From positions 13,508-77,507 of the forward strand of contig NZ_CVTB01000110.1 in the NCBI RefSeq assembly GCF_001050015.1: DNA of 64,000 bases, read 5' to 3'. This stretch comes from Mycolicibacterium malmesburyense (GTDB taxonomy: Bacteria; Actinomycetota; Actinomycetes; Mycobacteriales; Mycobacteriaceae). The notes beneath the pieces were generated by a model. It worked only from the letters and a program-made list of their open reading frames with translations, did not search any database and had not been told where the DNA came from. The first letter of the stretch is position 1. Every line of letters starts with the position of its first letter. Both the position numbers and the translations under genes were made by a program. Below, piece by piece: positions 28,126 to 38,906 of this stretch.

Positions 28126-29406
28126 ATGTTCGAAAGCTTGTTCGACATCGATCCCGCCGCCTCCGAGGCGGACCTGCGGGACGCTGTCGAGCGATTCGAA
28201 CGGCTGAAGTCCTCCGCCGCCGCGGCGCAGGCCCGCGCGACCGCGTTGTGGAAGAAGAAGCGCCGCGCTGCAGAAGATGCCGCGGGTGTGCCGGCGAGCC
28301 ACCGAGGCCGCGGCCTGGCGTCGGAGGTCGCACTGGCACGGCGTGACGCGCCGGCGCAGGGTGGCCGTCATCTGGGCTTCGCCACGGCTCTCGTTGACGA
28401 GATGCCCTATACGCTAGCGGCTTTGGAGTCGGGATCGCTCTCGGAGTGGCGCGCCACCCTGATCGTGCGCGAGTCGGCTTGCCTGAGCGTCGAGCATCGC
28501 CGCCGGTTGGACGCCGAGCTGTGCCGGGACACGGTGCGTCTCGAGGGATGGGGTGACAAGCGGATCGCGGCTGAAGCCAAGAAGATCGCCTGCTCGCTCG
28601 ATGTCGGTGCGGTCGTGGACCGCAGCGCCAAGGCCGCCGCCGACCGGTGCGTCACCATTCGTCCGGCGCCCGACACGATGACGTGGGTCACCGCTCTGCT
28701 GCCCGTCGCCCAGGGAGTAAGCGTTTATGCGGCGTTGAAGCGCGCCGCGGACACCACGTTCGATGACCGGTCCCGCGGTCAGGTGATGGCCGATGCCTTG
28801 GTAGAACGGGTCACCGGGCGTCCGGCCGATCAGCCCGTGTCGGTCACGCTCAACCTCGTGATGGCCGACACCACGCTGACCGGTGACGACGATTCACCCG
28901 CGTGGCTCGACGGTTACGGGCCGCTACCGAGTTCGATCGCGAGAGCGCTGACGGGCGATGCGGCCACCGACGCCGCCGCGAAAACGATGCTGCGCCGTCT
29001 GTATCGGCATCCGCGCAGCGGTCAGCTCGTCGCGATGGAGTCTCAAGCCCGCATCTTCCCAAAGGGATTGGCGGCATTCATCGGGATCCGTGATCAGGCG
29101 TGCCGCACTCCTTTCTGCAACGCGCCGATACGTCACCGCGACCACGCGGTGCCGCGGCACCGAGCCGGACCGACGAGCGCGATGAACGGGTTGGGTGAAT
29201 GCGAAGCCTGCAACTACGCCAAGGAGGCGCCCGGTTGGGCCGTGGCCACCAGTGAGCACGACGGCGTGCACAGCGCCGAGTTCACGACGCCCACCGGTGC
29301 GACCTACCGATCCACCGCGCCGCCGCTGCCCGGTCCGCCGATACGAACCGTCAGCACGGTCGAAGGTCGACTCAGCGTCGACCTGATCACGTTCGACGCT
29401 GCGTGA
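28126..29406 (+). CDS. DUF222 / HNH-endonuclease domain protein (REP13E12-like)
   Basis: 426-residue protein with an N-terminal DUF222 domain (MFESLFDIDPAASEADLRDA onward, to about 320) and a C-terminal HNH nuclease signature: RDQACRTPFCNAP, HRDHAVP (DH pair), NGLGECEACNYAKEAPGW (the N and terminal residues). The two zinc-type Cys pairs are partly kept (C-R-T-P-F-C and C-E-A-C). Related proteins are encoded in the repeated REP13E12 elements and are multi-copy in mycobacteria. Real nuclease function has rarely been shown. No inverted repeats flanking it were seen. It sits where the gene order departs from M. tuberculosis, next to the ketone-body operon. Confidence 0.85.
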   Translation: MFESLFDIDPAASEADLRDAVERFERLKSSAAAAQARATALWKKKRRAAEDAAGVPASHRGRGLASEVALARRDAPAQGGRHLGFATALVDEMPYTLAALESGSLSEWRATLIVRESACLSVEHRRRLDAELCRDTVRLEGWGDKRIAAEAKKIACSLDVGAVVDRSAKAAADRCVTIRPAPDTMTWVTALLPVAQGVSVYAALKRAADTTFDDRSRGQVMADALVERVTGRPADQPVSVTLNLVMADTTLTGDDDSPAWLDGYGPLPSSIARALTGDAATDAAAKTMLRRLYRHPRSGQLVAMESQARIFPKGLAAFIGIRDQACRTPFCNAPIRHRDHAVPRHRAGPTSAMNGLGECEACNYAKEAPGWAVATSEHDGVHSAEFTTPTGATYRSTAPPLPGPPIRTVSTVEGRLSVDLITFDAA

Positions 29407-31285
29407 CGTACCAGTCCAGCAGGTCCGGGTCGTCGACGGCGCTGCGCTCGACCACCTTCCCGGCGTCGGCTCCCTGGAACAGCTTCTTGAGCGGTACCTC
29501 GAGCTTCTTACCCGTGCGGGTGTGCGGAACTCCCGGCGCGGCGATGATTTCGTCGGGCACGTGCCGGGGCGACACTTCCTCGCGAATGGTGCTCTTGATG
29601 CGGTCGCGCAGCTCGTCGGTCAATTCGGCTTCGCCGGCGAGGACGACGAACAGCGGCATCCAGTATCCGCCGTCGGGCTGGTCGACCCCGATGATCAGGG
29701 CCTCGGCCACCTCGGACAGCCGTTCGACCGCCTGGTAAATGTCGGCGCTGCCCATCCGGATGCCGTGCCTGTTCAAGGTCGAGTCCGACCGGCCGTGCAC
29801 GATGACGCTGCCGTGGTCGGTGACCGTGATCCAGTCGCCGTGCCGCCAGACGCCGGGGAACATCTCGAAATAGGCTGCGCGATAACGTGACCCGTCGGGA
29901 TCGTTCCAGAACCCGACCGGCATCGACGGCATCGGCTTGGTCACCACCAGTTCGCCGACCTCGTTGCGCACCGGCCTGCCCGATTCGTCCCACGAGTCCA
30001 GCGCGCATCCGAGGAAGGGCGCCGACAGCTCACCGGGCCACACCGGGACCGTGCGCACCCCGCCGATGAAGGCCGACACCACGTCGGTGCCGCCGCTGAT
30101 CGACGACACCTGGACGTGCTCGCCGACGTTGTCGCGCAACCACAGTGACGACGACGGGGGCAGCGACGAGCCGGTGATCCCGACCGTGCGCAGCGCCGAC
30201 AGGTCGTGCTCCTTGCGCGGTACCGCCCCCGCCTTCGCGCAGCCGAGCACATAGCCCGGGCTCGTCCCCAGCACCGTCGCCTTCACCCGCGCCGCGATGT
30301 CCCAGAGCGCATCCGGACGCGGTGCGTTCGGGCTGCCGTCGTAGCAGACGATCGTCGAGCCGACCAGCAACCCGGCCACCTGGAAGTTCCACATCATCCA
30401 GCTGGGGCTGGTGTACCAGAAGAAGGTGTCATCCGGGCCGATATCCGACTGCAGGGCAACGGCTTTGAGATGTTCGAGCAGAACGCCGCCGTGCCCGTGC
30501 ATGATGCCCTTGGGCAACCCCGTGGTGCCCGACGAGAACAGAATCCACAAGGGGTGGGCGAAGTCGACCGGCGTCGTGGTCAGCTTCGCGCCACTCGAGG
30601 CACCGATGTCCGGCGCCATCACCGTCGCCCGCAGCGTCGGTAACCCCTTCTGCAACCCGGTGATCTCCGCGCTCTTGTCATGGAACTTGCCGCCGTAGGT
30701 GTAGCCGTCGGTGGTCACCAGCACGGCCGGTTCGAGTTGTCCGAGACGGTCCAGCGCGGCCTTGGCCGAATAGTCCTGACCGCAGGCGCTCCAAACGGCG
30801 CCGATGCTCGCGGTCGCCAGGAACGCGATGACCGCTTCGGGAATGTTGGGCAGGTAGCCCACGACCCGGTCACCGGCGCTCACCCCGAGGTCACGCAGCG
30901 TCTGCGCGAATGCGGCGGCGCGCCCGAGCAGCTCGTTCCAGGACACCTCGACGGGATCCCCGCCCTCGGGCAGGTAGAGGATCGCGGGTCGGTCCGCCCG
31001 GGCGTTGCGGATCACCTGGTCGACATAATTGAGCTCGACGCCCGGAAACCACTGCGCGCCCGGCATTTCCGCCGATGCGAGCGCCTTCTCCGGACGATCG
31101 CCGAGGTCGAAGTAGTCCCACAGCGCGCCCCAGAACTCATCCAGCTCGTCGATCGACCACTGCCACAGCGACTGGTAGTCGGGGTGCTTCTGACCGGTGC
31201 GCCGCTGCACGAACTGTGCGAAGTCGGTGACCCGCGCTGCGGCGACATCGGCCTGGGTGGGTGTCCACTGCGGAGTCGCGGTCAT
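29387..31285 (-). CDS. Acetoacetyl-CoA synthetase
   Basis: 632-residue AMP-forming acyl-CoA synthetase of the acetoacetate-CoA ligase type, converting acetoacetate, ATP and CoA to acetoacetyl-CoA. Visible: ILFSSGTTGLPKGIMHGHGG (P-loop), FFWYTSPSWMMWNF, SISGGTDVVSAF, HGDWITVTDHGSVIVHGRSD and the C-terminal VPHTRTGKKLEVPLKKL with the catalytic Lys. ATG 31285 overlaps the dehydrogenase stop (ATGA); an in-frame ATG 12 nt upstream is possible. Together with the dehydrogenase and permease it forms a 3-hydroxybutyrate utilisation operon. The 3' end overlaps the convergent HNH gene by 20 bp. Confidence 0.92.
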   Translation of the reverse strand: MTATPQWTPTQADVAAARVTDFAQFVQRRTGQKHPDYQSLWQWSIDELDEFWGALWDYFDLGDRPEKALASAEMPGAQWFPGVELNYVDQVIRNARADRPAILYLPEGGDPVEVSWNELLGRAAAFAQTLRDLGVSAGDRVVGYLPNIPEAVIAFLATASIGAVWSACGQDYSAKAALDRLGQLEPAVLVTTDGYTYGGKFHDKSAEITGLQKGLPTLRATVMAPDIGASSGAKLTTTPVDFAHPLWILFSSGTTGLPKGIMHGHGGVLLEHLKAVALQSDIGPDDTFFWYTSPSWMMWNFQVAGLLVGSTIVCYDGSPNAPRPDALWDIAARVKATVLGTSPGYVLGCAKAGAVPRKEHDLSALRTVGITGSSLPPSSSLWLRDNVGEHVQVSSISGGTDVVSAFIGGVRTVPVWPGELSAPFLGCALDSWDESGRPVRNEVGELVVTKPMPSMPVGFWNDPDGSRYRAAYFEMFPGVWRHGDWITVTDHGSVIVHGRSDSTLNRHGIRMGSADIYQAVERLSEVAEALIIGVDQPDGGYWMPLFVVLAGEAELTDELRDRIKSTIREEVSPRHVPDEIIAAPGVPHTRTGKKLEVPLKKLFQGADAGKVVERSAVDDPDLLDWYVTQRRT

Positions 31286-32028
31286 CGTGCGCTCCATCCC
31301 CCGTCCATCGTGTACGACGCACCGGTCACCATCGCCGCGGCCGGCGAGGCCAGCCAGGTGACCAGTGAGGCCACTTCTTCGGGTTCGACGAGTCGTTTGA
31401 TCGCGCTCTCCTTCAACAAGATATCGGCGATCACCTTATCTTCGCCGATGCCGTGGGTGCGGGCTTGGTCGGCGATCTGCTTGGTCACCAGCGGGGTACG
31501 CACATAGCCGGGGTCGACGCAGTTGCTGGTGACGCCGTTCGGACCGCCTTCCAGTGCGGTGACCTTCGACAAGCCCTCCAGGCCGTGCTTGGCGGTGACG
31601 TAGCCGCTCTTGTACTCCGAGGCGCGCAGGCCGTGCACCGAGGAGATGTTTATGACGCGCCCGAACTTCTGCTTGTACATGTGCGGTAACGCCGCGCGGA
31701 TCAACAGGAACGGGGCCTCGAGCATCAGCGCGAGGATGAACCGGAAGCGCTCGGGCGGGAAGTCCTGGATCGGGCTGACGTGCTGCACCCCGGCGTTGTT
31801 GACCAGGATGTCGGTTTCCAGGCGGAGGTCCTCGAGGGCCGACACCTCGGAAAGATCGACCGTCCACGGCTTTCCGCCGATCTCATCGGCGACCTTGCCG
31901 GCGCCCGCCTCGTCGAGATCCGCGACGGTGACCGTCGCACCACGTTCGGCCAGGGCACGGGCGCATGCCGCGCCGATCCCACCCGCACCGCCGGTGACCA
32001 GCGCGGTGCGTCCGTCGAGGTCGCTCAT
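31282..32028 (-). CDS. D-3-hydroxybutyrate dehydrogenase (SDR)
   Basis: 248-residue SDR closely resembling bacterial 3-hydroxybutyrate dehydrogenases: TGGAGGIGAACARALAERG, NNAGVQHVSPIQDFPPERF, INISSVHGLRASEYKSGYV with TAKHGLEGLSK (Y-x3-K), and VDPGYVRTPLVTKQI. The NNAGxQHVSPIxxFP and AKHGLxGLxK stretches are characteristic of this enzyme. It oxidises 3-hydroxybutyrate to acetoacetate for the adjacent acetoacetyl-CoA synthetase. Overlapping ATGA junctions on both sides place it in the middle of a tightly coupled three-gene operon. Confidence 0.9.
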   Translation of the reverse strand: MSDLDGRTALVTGGAGGIGAACARALAERGATVTVADLDEAGAGKVADEIGGKPWTVDLSEVSALEDLRLETDILVNNAGVQHVSPIQDFPPERFRFILALMLEAPFLLIRAALPHMYKQKFGRVINISSVHGLRASEYKSGYVTAKHGLEGLSKVTALEGGPNGVTSNCVDPGYVRTPLVTKQIADQARTHGIGEDKVIADILLKESAIKRLVEPEEVASLVTWLASPAAAMVTGASYTMDGGWSAR

Positions 32029-33389
32029 ATGACCCCGGCCTTGGCGAGTTGCTCCCGGTCGGCCGCGTCGAGCGTCGCGAGATCGAGGCCGTTGGTCTCG
32101 CGGTTGAACAGCGCGGCCACAAGGGTGATCAGCGATGCCCCAGCGAGGTAAAGGGCGATCGGCACCGCCGAGTCGAACTTGTCGAGCAGCCAGGTGGCGA
32201 TGGCCGGCGCCAGCGAGCCCGCGACGATCGATGTCACCTGATAGCCAAGGGAGACACCGGAATACCGCATGCGGGTCGGGAACATCTCCGCCATGATCGC
32301 CGGTTGCGGCGAGTACATCAGCGCGTGAATGATAAGGCCCAGAATGATCGCGGCCATGATCAGCAGATACGAGCCGCTGTTCATCATCGGGAACGCGAAG
32401 AAGCCCCACGTCCCCGCGGCGATCGCACCGACGATGTACACCGGCCGCCTGCCGAACCGATCGGACAGCCGGCCCACTTGCGGGATCACGATGAAGTGCA
32501 CGGCGTGTGCGACCAGAAGCCACCACAGGATGTCGCTGGTGTCGGCGCCGACATGCGTCTTGAGGTAGACGATCGAGAAGGTGACCACCAGGTAGTACAT
32601 GATGTTCTCGGCGAACCGCAGGCCCATCGCGGTGAAAACGCCACGGGGGTAACGCTTCAGCACCTCGACCACGCCGTACGAGACGGCCTTGACACGCTCG
32701 ACCTCCTCCTGCGCGGCCACGAAGATCGGAGCATCGGAGACTTTCGTCCGGATGTAGTAGCCGATCAGCACCACCACCGCGGACAGCCAGAACGCGACCC
32801 GCCATCCCCAGGACAGGAACGCCGCCTCCGGCAGCAGGCCGGTCAGCACCAGCAGCACGACGGTGGCGAGCATGTTGCCCACCGGCACGGCCGCCTGCGG
32901 CCAACTGGCCCAGAAGCCGCGCTTGTCGTTGGGACTGTGCTCGGCGACGAGCAGGATCGCTCCGCCCCATTCACCCCCGACGGCGAAGCCCTGCATGAAT
33001 CGCAGAACCACCAGCAGGATCGGCGCCCACACGCCGATCTGCGCGTAGGTCGGCAGGCAGCCCATTAGGAAGGTGACGGCGCCGACGAGCAGGATCGCGA
33101 ACTGCAGCAGCTTCTTGCGCCCGTACTTGTCGCCGAAGTGACCGAAGACGATGCCACCGAGCGGGCGTGCCACGAACCCGACGGCGTAGGTCAGCAGCGC
33201 GGCGATCAGGCCGCTGGCCTCACTGGTGCCTTCGGCGAAGAACACCTTGTTGAACACCAGCGTGGCGGCGGTGGCATAGAGGAAGAACTCGTACCACTCG
33301 ACGACGGTGCCTGCCATCGAGGCGACCACGACGCGTTTGAGGCCGGCGGGAACCGATGCGCCGGCATTGTCGGCATCTGTGACGCCCAT
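32025..33389 (-). CDS. MHS-family (MFS) permease, probably for 3-hydroxybutyrate
   Basis: 454-residue major facilitator of the metabolite:H+ symporter family with 12 predicted spans. Hallmarks: VVVASMAGTVVEWYEFFLYA at TM1, GGIVFGHFGDKYGRKKLL between TM2 and TM3, RFMQGFAVGGEWGGAILLVAEH at TM4, and GRLSDRFGRRPVYIVG in the second half. ATG 33389 has AAGGAG upstream; an upstream in-frame ATG is weaker. First gene of the ketone-body operon, so 3-hydroxybutyrate or acetoacetate import is inferred from context. Divergent from a LysR regulator. Confidence 0.85.
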   Translation of the reverse strand: MGVTDADNAGASVPAGLKRVVVASMAGTVVEWYEFFLYATAATLVFNKVFFAEGTSEASGLIAALLTYAVGFVARPLGGIVFGHFGDKYGRKKLLQFAILLVGAVTFLMGCLPTYAQIGVWAPILLVVLRFMQGFAVGGEWGGAILLVAEHSPNDKRGFWASWPQAAVPVGNMLATVVLLVLTGLLPEAAFLSWGWRVAFWLSAVVVLIGYYIRTKVSDAPIFVAAQEEVERVKAVSYGVVEVLKRYPRGVFTAMGLRFAENIMYYLVVTFSIVYLKTHVGADTSDILWWLLVAHAVHFIVIPQVGRLSDRFGRRPVYIVGAIAAGTWGFFAFPMMNSGSYLLIMAAIILGLIIHALMYSPQPAIMAEMFPTRMRYSGVSLGYQVTSIVAGSLAPAIATWLLDKFDSAVPIALYLAGASLITLVAALFNRETNGLDLATLDAADREQLAKAGVI

Positions 33390-33483
33390 CGCACACTCCT
33401 TCGGGTTGTGACGGCAGACCAAGTCGCCTGTGAGTATTCACGCAGATACCCCACCGAGCAATGGCGAAAGGTGCAGGAGGTAT

Positions 33484-33497
33484 CTGCAAAAATGCAG
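33484..33497. promoter_or_regulatory. Inverted repeat in the LysR/permease intergenic region
   Basis: CTGCA-AAAA-TGCAG is a perfect 5-bp inverted repeat, ending 2 nt before GTG 33500 and about 95 bp upstream of the permease start. It fits a LysR-type half-site pair in a divergent regulator/target layout. Confidence 0.45.
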
Positions 33498-33499
33498 GT

Positions 33500-34429
33500 G
33501 TGCTGCCCCCCGTACCCCAGCCGTCCGGTCGGCGACGACCGAGCGCCGACGACCTCCTCGTGCTGCTGGCCGTCGGCCGGTCCGGCCGGTACAACACCGC
33601 CGCGGAGGAGTTGGGCCTCAACCACACCACCATCTCCCGGCGGATCGCCGCACTCGAGGAATCGGTGGGTGGGCGGGTGCTGGCCCGTGGCGCAGGCGGA
33701 TGGGAGCTCACCGATCTCGGCCGCGACGCGTTGGCCGCCGCGGAGGTCATCGAGTCCGCCGTGCGCTCACTGGCTGTCGACGCCGAAGGCGACCGGGCGC
33801 TCGAGGGCGTGGTCCGGATCTCGGCCACCGACGGCTTCTCCGCCTACATCGCGGCGCCCGCCGCCGCGCGCGTCCAACGAAACCATCCGAAGGTGGCCGT
33901 TGAAATCGTCGCCGCCACCCGCCGCGCCACGCAGCAGCGGTCCGGGCTGGACGTCGAGGTCGTCGTCGGCGAACCCAAGGTGCACCGGGCCAGGGCGATC
34001 AGGCTCGGCGACTACTGCCTCGGCCTCTACGGCTCGCGGGACTACCTCGCCGAGCACGGCACACCGGCGGCGATCGCCGACCTGGACCGCTATCCGCTGG
34101 TGTACTTCATCGATTCGATGTTGCAGGTCGACGACCTCGATGCGGCGACGGGCTTCGCGCCCGCCATGCGCGAATCCGTCACGTCGACAAACGTTTTCGT
34201 CCACGTCGAGGCGACCCGTGCGGCGGCCGGCCTCGGACTGCTGCCCTGCTTCATGGCCGACCGCCACGACGACCTCGTGCGAGTCCTGGGTACCGAGGTG
34301 TCGGTGCGGCTGACGTACTGGTTGGTCACCCGCGGCGAGACACTGCGGCGCCCGGAGGTGGCGGCCGTCGTCGAGGCGATCCGCGATCGGGTGCGCGAGC
34401 AACACGACGTGTTGCTGGGCAAGCGATAG
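33500..34429 (+). CDS. LysR-family regulator
   Basis: 309-residue LysR-type regulator. The N-terminal winged helix is clear (LLVLLAVGRSGRYNTAAEEL, LNHTTISRRIAALEESVGGR), followed by an effector domain from about residue 90. GTG 33500 (VLPPVPQP) is favoured because an upstream ATG at 33461 would add low-complexity residues lying over the likely operator; both remain possible. Divergent from the MHS permease-hydroxybutyrate dehydrogenase-acetoacetyl-CoA synthetase operon, which it probably controls. Its TAG stop forms the beginning of the next gene's -10. Confidence 0.85.
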   Translation: MLPPVPQPSGRRRPSADDLLVLLAVGRSGRYNTAAEELGLNHTTISRRIAALEESVGGRVLARGAGGWELTDLGRDALAAAEVIESAVRSLAVDAEGDRALEGVVRISATDGFSAYIAAPAAARVQRNHPKVAVEIVAATRRATQQRSGLDVEVVVGEPKVHRARAIRLGDYCLGLYGSRDYLAEHGTPAAIADLDRYPLVYFIDSMLQVDDLDAATGFAPAMRESVTSTNVFVHVEATRAAAGLGLLPCFMADRHDDLVRVLGTEVSVRLTYWLVTRGETLRRPEVAAVVEAIRDRVREQHDVLLGKR

Positions 34430-34432
34430 CGT
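34427..34432 (+). promoter_or_regulatory. Leaderless -10 of the lipase gene (TAGCGT), overlapping the LysR stop
   Basis: TAGCGT begins with the LysR stop codon TAG and is followed by 6 nt and GTG 34439. Confidence 0.5.
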
Positions 34433-34438
34433 CGTCAC

Positions 34439-35218
34439 GTGCCGTTCATCGACCACCCGAAGGGCCGGGCCTACTACCGCCACTGGGCGGCCGAACGACC
34501 GCGTGCGACGGTGATCTTCCTCCACGGCTTCGGCGAGCACACCGGCCTCTATCACCGCTACGGCTTCGCGCTCAACGCGGCGGGCATCGATCTGTGGGCG
34601 GTCGACCAGTTCGGCCACGGGCTGAGCCCGGGCACCCGCGGAGACTTCGGATCGATCGAGGACAGCTCCTCGCTCGCCGACGCCCTGATCTCGCTCGCCG
34701 AAACCGCGACGCCCGGGTTGCCGGTGTTTGCGCAAGGACACTCGTTCGGCTCGATCGTCACGCTGTTTCGGCTGCTCGACCAACCCGAGCGCTATGCGGG
34801 CGGGGTCATCTCCGGCGCACCGCTGGTGCCGATTCCGGCGATGCTCGACAGCGACACCTCACTCGACCTCGACCCTCGTTGGCTCTCCGCCGACCCGTTC
34901 TACCTCGACCTGTTGGAGAACGATCCGTTGACGTTCGTCGATGCCGACGGCGCCGCGCTGACGCGGGAGCTCGATCGGGCGTGGGACCGGTTCGGCGCGG
35001 CGCTACCGAAGCTGGCCGTACCGACCTTGGCCGTGCACGGTTCGGTGGATCCCATCGCCCCGGTCGGTCCGGTGCGGGCGTACGCCGAGCAGATCGACGC
35101 GCTCCAGCTTGCCGAATTCGAGGGCGCGCGTCACGACATCCTCAACGAGACCGTGCACCGGGAAGTGGCGGCCGCAATCGTGGAGTCCGTGCGATCTGTG
35201 TGCGATTCTGAGCGCTGA
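34439..35218 (+). CDS. Alpha/beta hydrolase, monoacylglycerol-lipase type
   Basis: 259-residue alpha/beta hydrolase resembling mycobacterial monoglyceride lipases: oxyanion region VIFLHGFGEHTGLYHRYG, nucleophile elbow QGHSFGSIVTL with Ser, HGSVDPIAP carrying the acid Asp, and GARHDILNE with the catalytic His. No signal peptide is visible, so a cytosolic or membrane-associated role is likely. It begins 9 bp after the LysR gene and may be transcribed both with it and from its own leaderless promoter. Convergent with hsaB after 24 bp. In M. tuberculosis the neighbour of hsaB is nat, which is absent here. Confidence 0.85.
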   Translation: MPFIDHPKGRAYYRHWAAERPRATVIFLHGFGEHTGLYHRYGFALNAAGIDLWAVDQFGHGLSPGTRGDFGSIEDSSSLADALISLAETATPGLPVFAQGHSFGSIVTLFRLLDQPERYAGGVISGAPLVPIPAMLDSDTSLDLDPRWLSADPFYLDLLENDPLTFVDADGAALTRELDRAWDRFGAALPKLAVPTLAVHGSVDPIAPVGPVRAYAEQIDALQLAEFEGARHDILNETVHREVAAAIVESVRSVCDSER

Positions 35219-35242
35219 GCGCAACAAAACGCACACAAATCG

Positions 35243-35809
35243 CTAGAGCCAGGTGTCGTCGGTGGTCGCGGTGAGGAAAGCCTCGAGGTCGTCGCGCCAT
35301 TGCGCGGGCGTGTTCTTCTCCGGTTCGATACCGGTGTACTGCCCGCGGTAGAACAGCAGCGGCCGCGGCTTCCTGTGCGGCACGTCCGACAGTGAATGCA
35401 CGGCGCCGAACACGACGAAGTGATCGCCTCCGTCGTGCACCGAATGCACCGAGCAGTCGATGTGGGCCAGCGTGCCCTCGATGACCGGTGAGCCGAGTTT
35501 CGACTGATACCACTCGATTCCGGCGAACTTGTCGGGCTCCTTCGAGCCGAACCGAGCCGAGACATCCTTCTGGTTCTCGTGCAACACGTTCACGCAGAAA
35601 TGTCCGCTGGCCTCGATCGCCTGCCATGACCGCGACATCTTCGTCGGGCAGAACAGCACCAGCGGCGGATCCAGCGACAGCGCAGCGAACGACTGGCATG
35701 CGAACCCGACGGGCGCGCCGTCGTGCATCGTCGTGATCACCGTGATCCCGGTGCAGAACTGGCCGAGCACACTGCGGAATGTGCGCGGATCTATCGGTTC
35801 GGACCCCAT
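35243..35809 (-). CDS. hsaB: HsaB, flavin reductase of 3-HSA monooxygenase
   Basis: 188-residue flavin reductase that supplies reduced flavin to HsaA. The flavin-reductase domain is seen in FRSVLGQFCTGITVITTMHDG, VGFACQSFAALSLDPPLVLFC and FCVNVLHENQKDVSARFG, with HSVHDGGDHFVVFGAV near the end. ATG 35809 (MGSEPIDPRTF) gives the family length (187 recalled). It is the last gene of the hsaA-hsaD-hsaC-hsaB operon under KstR. Confidence 0.95.
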   Translation of the reverse strand: MGSEPIDPRTFRSVLGQFCTGITVITTMHDGAPVGFACQSFAALSLDPPLVLFCPTKMSRSWQAIEASGHFCVNVLHENQKDVSARFGSKEPDKFAGIEWYQSKLGSPVIEGTLAHIDCSVHSVHDGGDHFVVFGAVHSLSDVPHRKPRPLLFYRGQYTGIEPEKNTPAQWRDDLEAFLTATTDDTWL

Positions 35810-35828
35810 TATCGAGTGGTCTTCACCG

Positions 35829-37651
<1,823 letters not shown>

Positions 37652-38836
37652 TTAAACCATCGTGTCTTGAGGCGGCAGTCCGAACTCGTTGTTACCGAAA
37701 ATCAGGTAGGCGCGTTCGGGATCGTTCGCGGCGTGCACGCGCCCGGCGTGGGCGTCGCGCCAGAATCGTTGCACCGGTGCGTCATTGCTCAGCGCGGTGG
37801 CGCCGGACGCCTCGAAGAGCCGGTCGATCGAGGCGATCGCGCGGCCCGTCGCGCGGACCTGGTCGCGGCGGGCGCGGGCCCGCAGCTCGAACGGGATGTC
37901 CTGACCGGCCTTCAGCAGGTCGTACTCCTCGCCGACATTGCCGATCAGCTGACGCCATGCCGCGTCGATGTCGCTGGCCGCCTCGGCGATCCGGATCTTG
38001 GCGAACGGATCGTCCTTGGCCTTCTCCCCCGCGAACGCCGCGCGCACACGCTTGCCCTGGTGCTCGACGTGCGCATCGTAGGCGCCATACGCCATGCCGA
38101 CGATCGGAGCGGAGATGGTGGTGGGATGCACTGTGCCCCAGGGCATCTTGTAGACCGGCGCGGTGTTGTTCTGCAGTCCCCCGGCCGTCCGGTCGTTCAT
38201 CGCCTTGTACGACAGGAACCGGTGCCGCGGCACGAACACGTCCTTCACCTTGAGCGTGTTGCTACCGGTGCCCTTCAGGCCCACCACATGCCACACGTCG
38301 TCGATCTCGTACTCGGAGCGCGGAATCAGAAAGCTGCCGAAGTCCACCGGCTTGCCGTCCTTGATGACCGGGCCGCCGACGAAAGTCCACGTGGCGTGGT
38401 CACATCCGGACGACCAGTTCCACGAACCGTTGACGATGTAGCCACCGTCGACGACGGTGCCCGCACCCATCGGCGCGTACGACGAGGAGATCCGCACGGA
38501 CGGATCGTCGCCCCACACTTCTTCCTGGGCCTTCTGGTCGAACAGCGCCAGGTGCCAGTTGTGCACGCCGATGATCGAACTGACCCAACCCGTCGACCCG
38601 CAGGCGCTGGCCAACCGGCGCACGGCCTCGTAGAACGACGTGGGGTCGCACTGGAACCCGCCCCACTGCTCGGGTTGAAGCAGCTTGAAGAAGCCGACCT
38701 CGTTGAGGTCGTTGACCGTGTCATCCGGGAGGCGGCGCAGGTCCTCGGTGGCCTGGGCGCGTTTGGCGATCAGCGGCAGTAGGTCGTCGATCCCGGCTAG
38801 GACCGACTGCACGTCACGCTGTTCAATGGACGTCAC
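37652..38836 (-). CDS. hsaA: HsaA, 3-HSA hydroxylase oxygenase component
   Basis: 394-residue flavin-dependent monooxygenase of the acyl-CoA-dehydrogenase fold (group D), hydroxylating 3-HSA to the catechol with reduced flavin from HsaB. Segments: RRLPDDTVNDLNEVGFFKLL, ASACGSTGWVSSIIGVHNWH, NGSWNWSSGCDHATW and the C-terminal RFWRDAHAGRVHAANDPER with the family's conserved His/Arg. GTG 38836 has GGGAGG 7 nt upstream. First gene of the operon; KstR boxes lie in the divergent region toward kshB. Confidence 0.97.
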   Translation of the reverse strand: MTSIEQRDVQSVLAGIDDLLPLIAKRAQATEDLRRLPDDTVNDLNEVGFFKLLQPEQWGGFQCDPTSFYEAVRRLASACGSTGWVSSIIGVHNWHLALFDQKAQEEVWGDDPSVRISSSYAPMGAGTVVDGGYIVNGSWNWSSGCDHATWTFVGGPVIKDGKPVDFGSFLIPRSEYEIDDVWHVVGLKGTGSNTLKVKDVFVPRHRFLSYKAMNDRTAGGLQNNTAPVYKMPWGTVHPTTISAPIVGMAYGAYDAHVEHQGKRVRAAFAGEKAKDDPFAKIRIAEAASDIDAAWRQLIGNVGEEYDLLKAGQDIPFELRARARRDQVRATGRAIASIDRLFEASGATALSNDAPVQRFWRDAHAGRVHAANDPERAYLIFGNNEFGLPPQDTMV

Positions 38837-38906
38837 TGATGTGCCTCCCGATAGGACGGACTGCGATGAGCACTCACGCGAAGCGCGAATCGCTTAGCCG
38901 TCAGAT

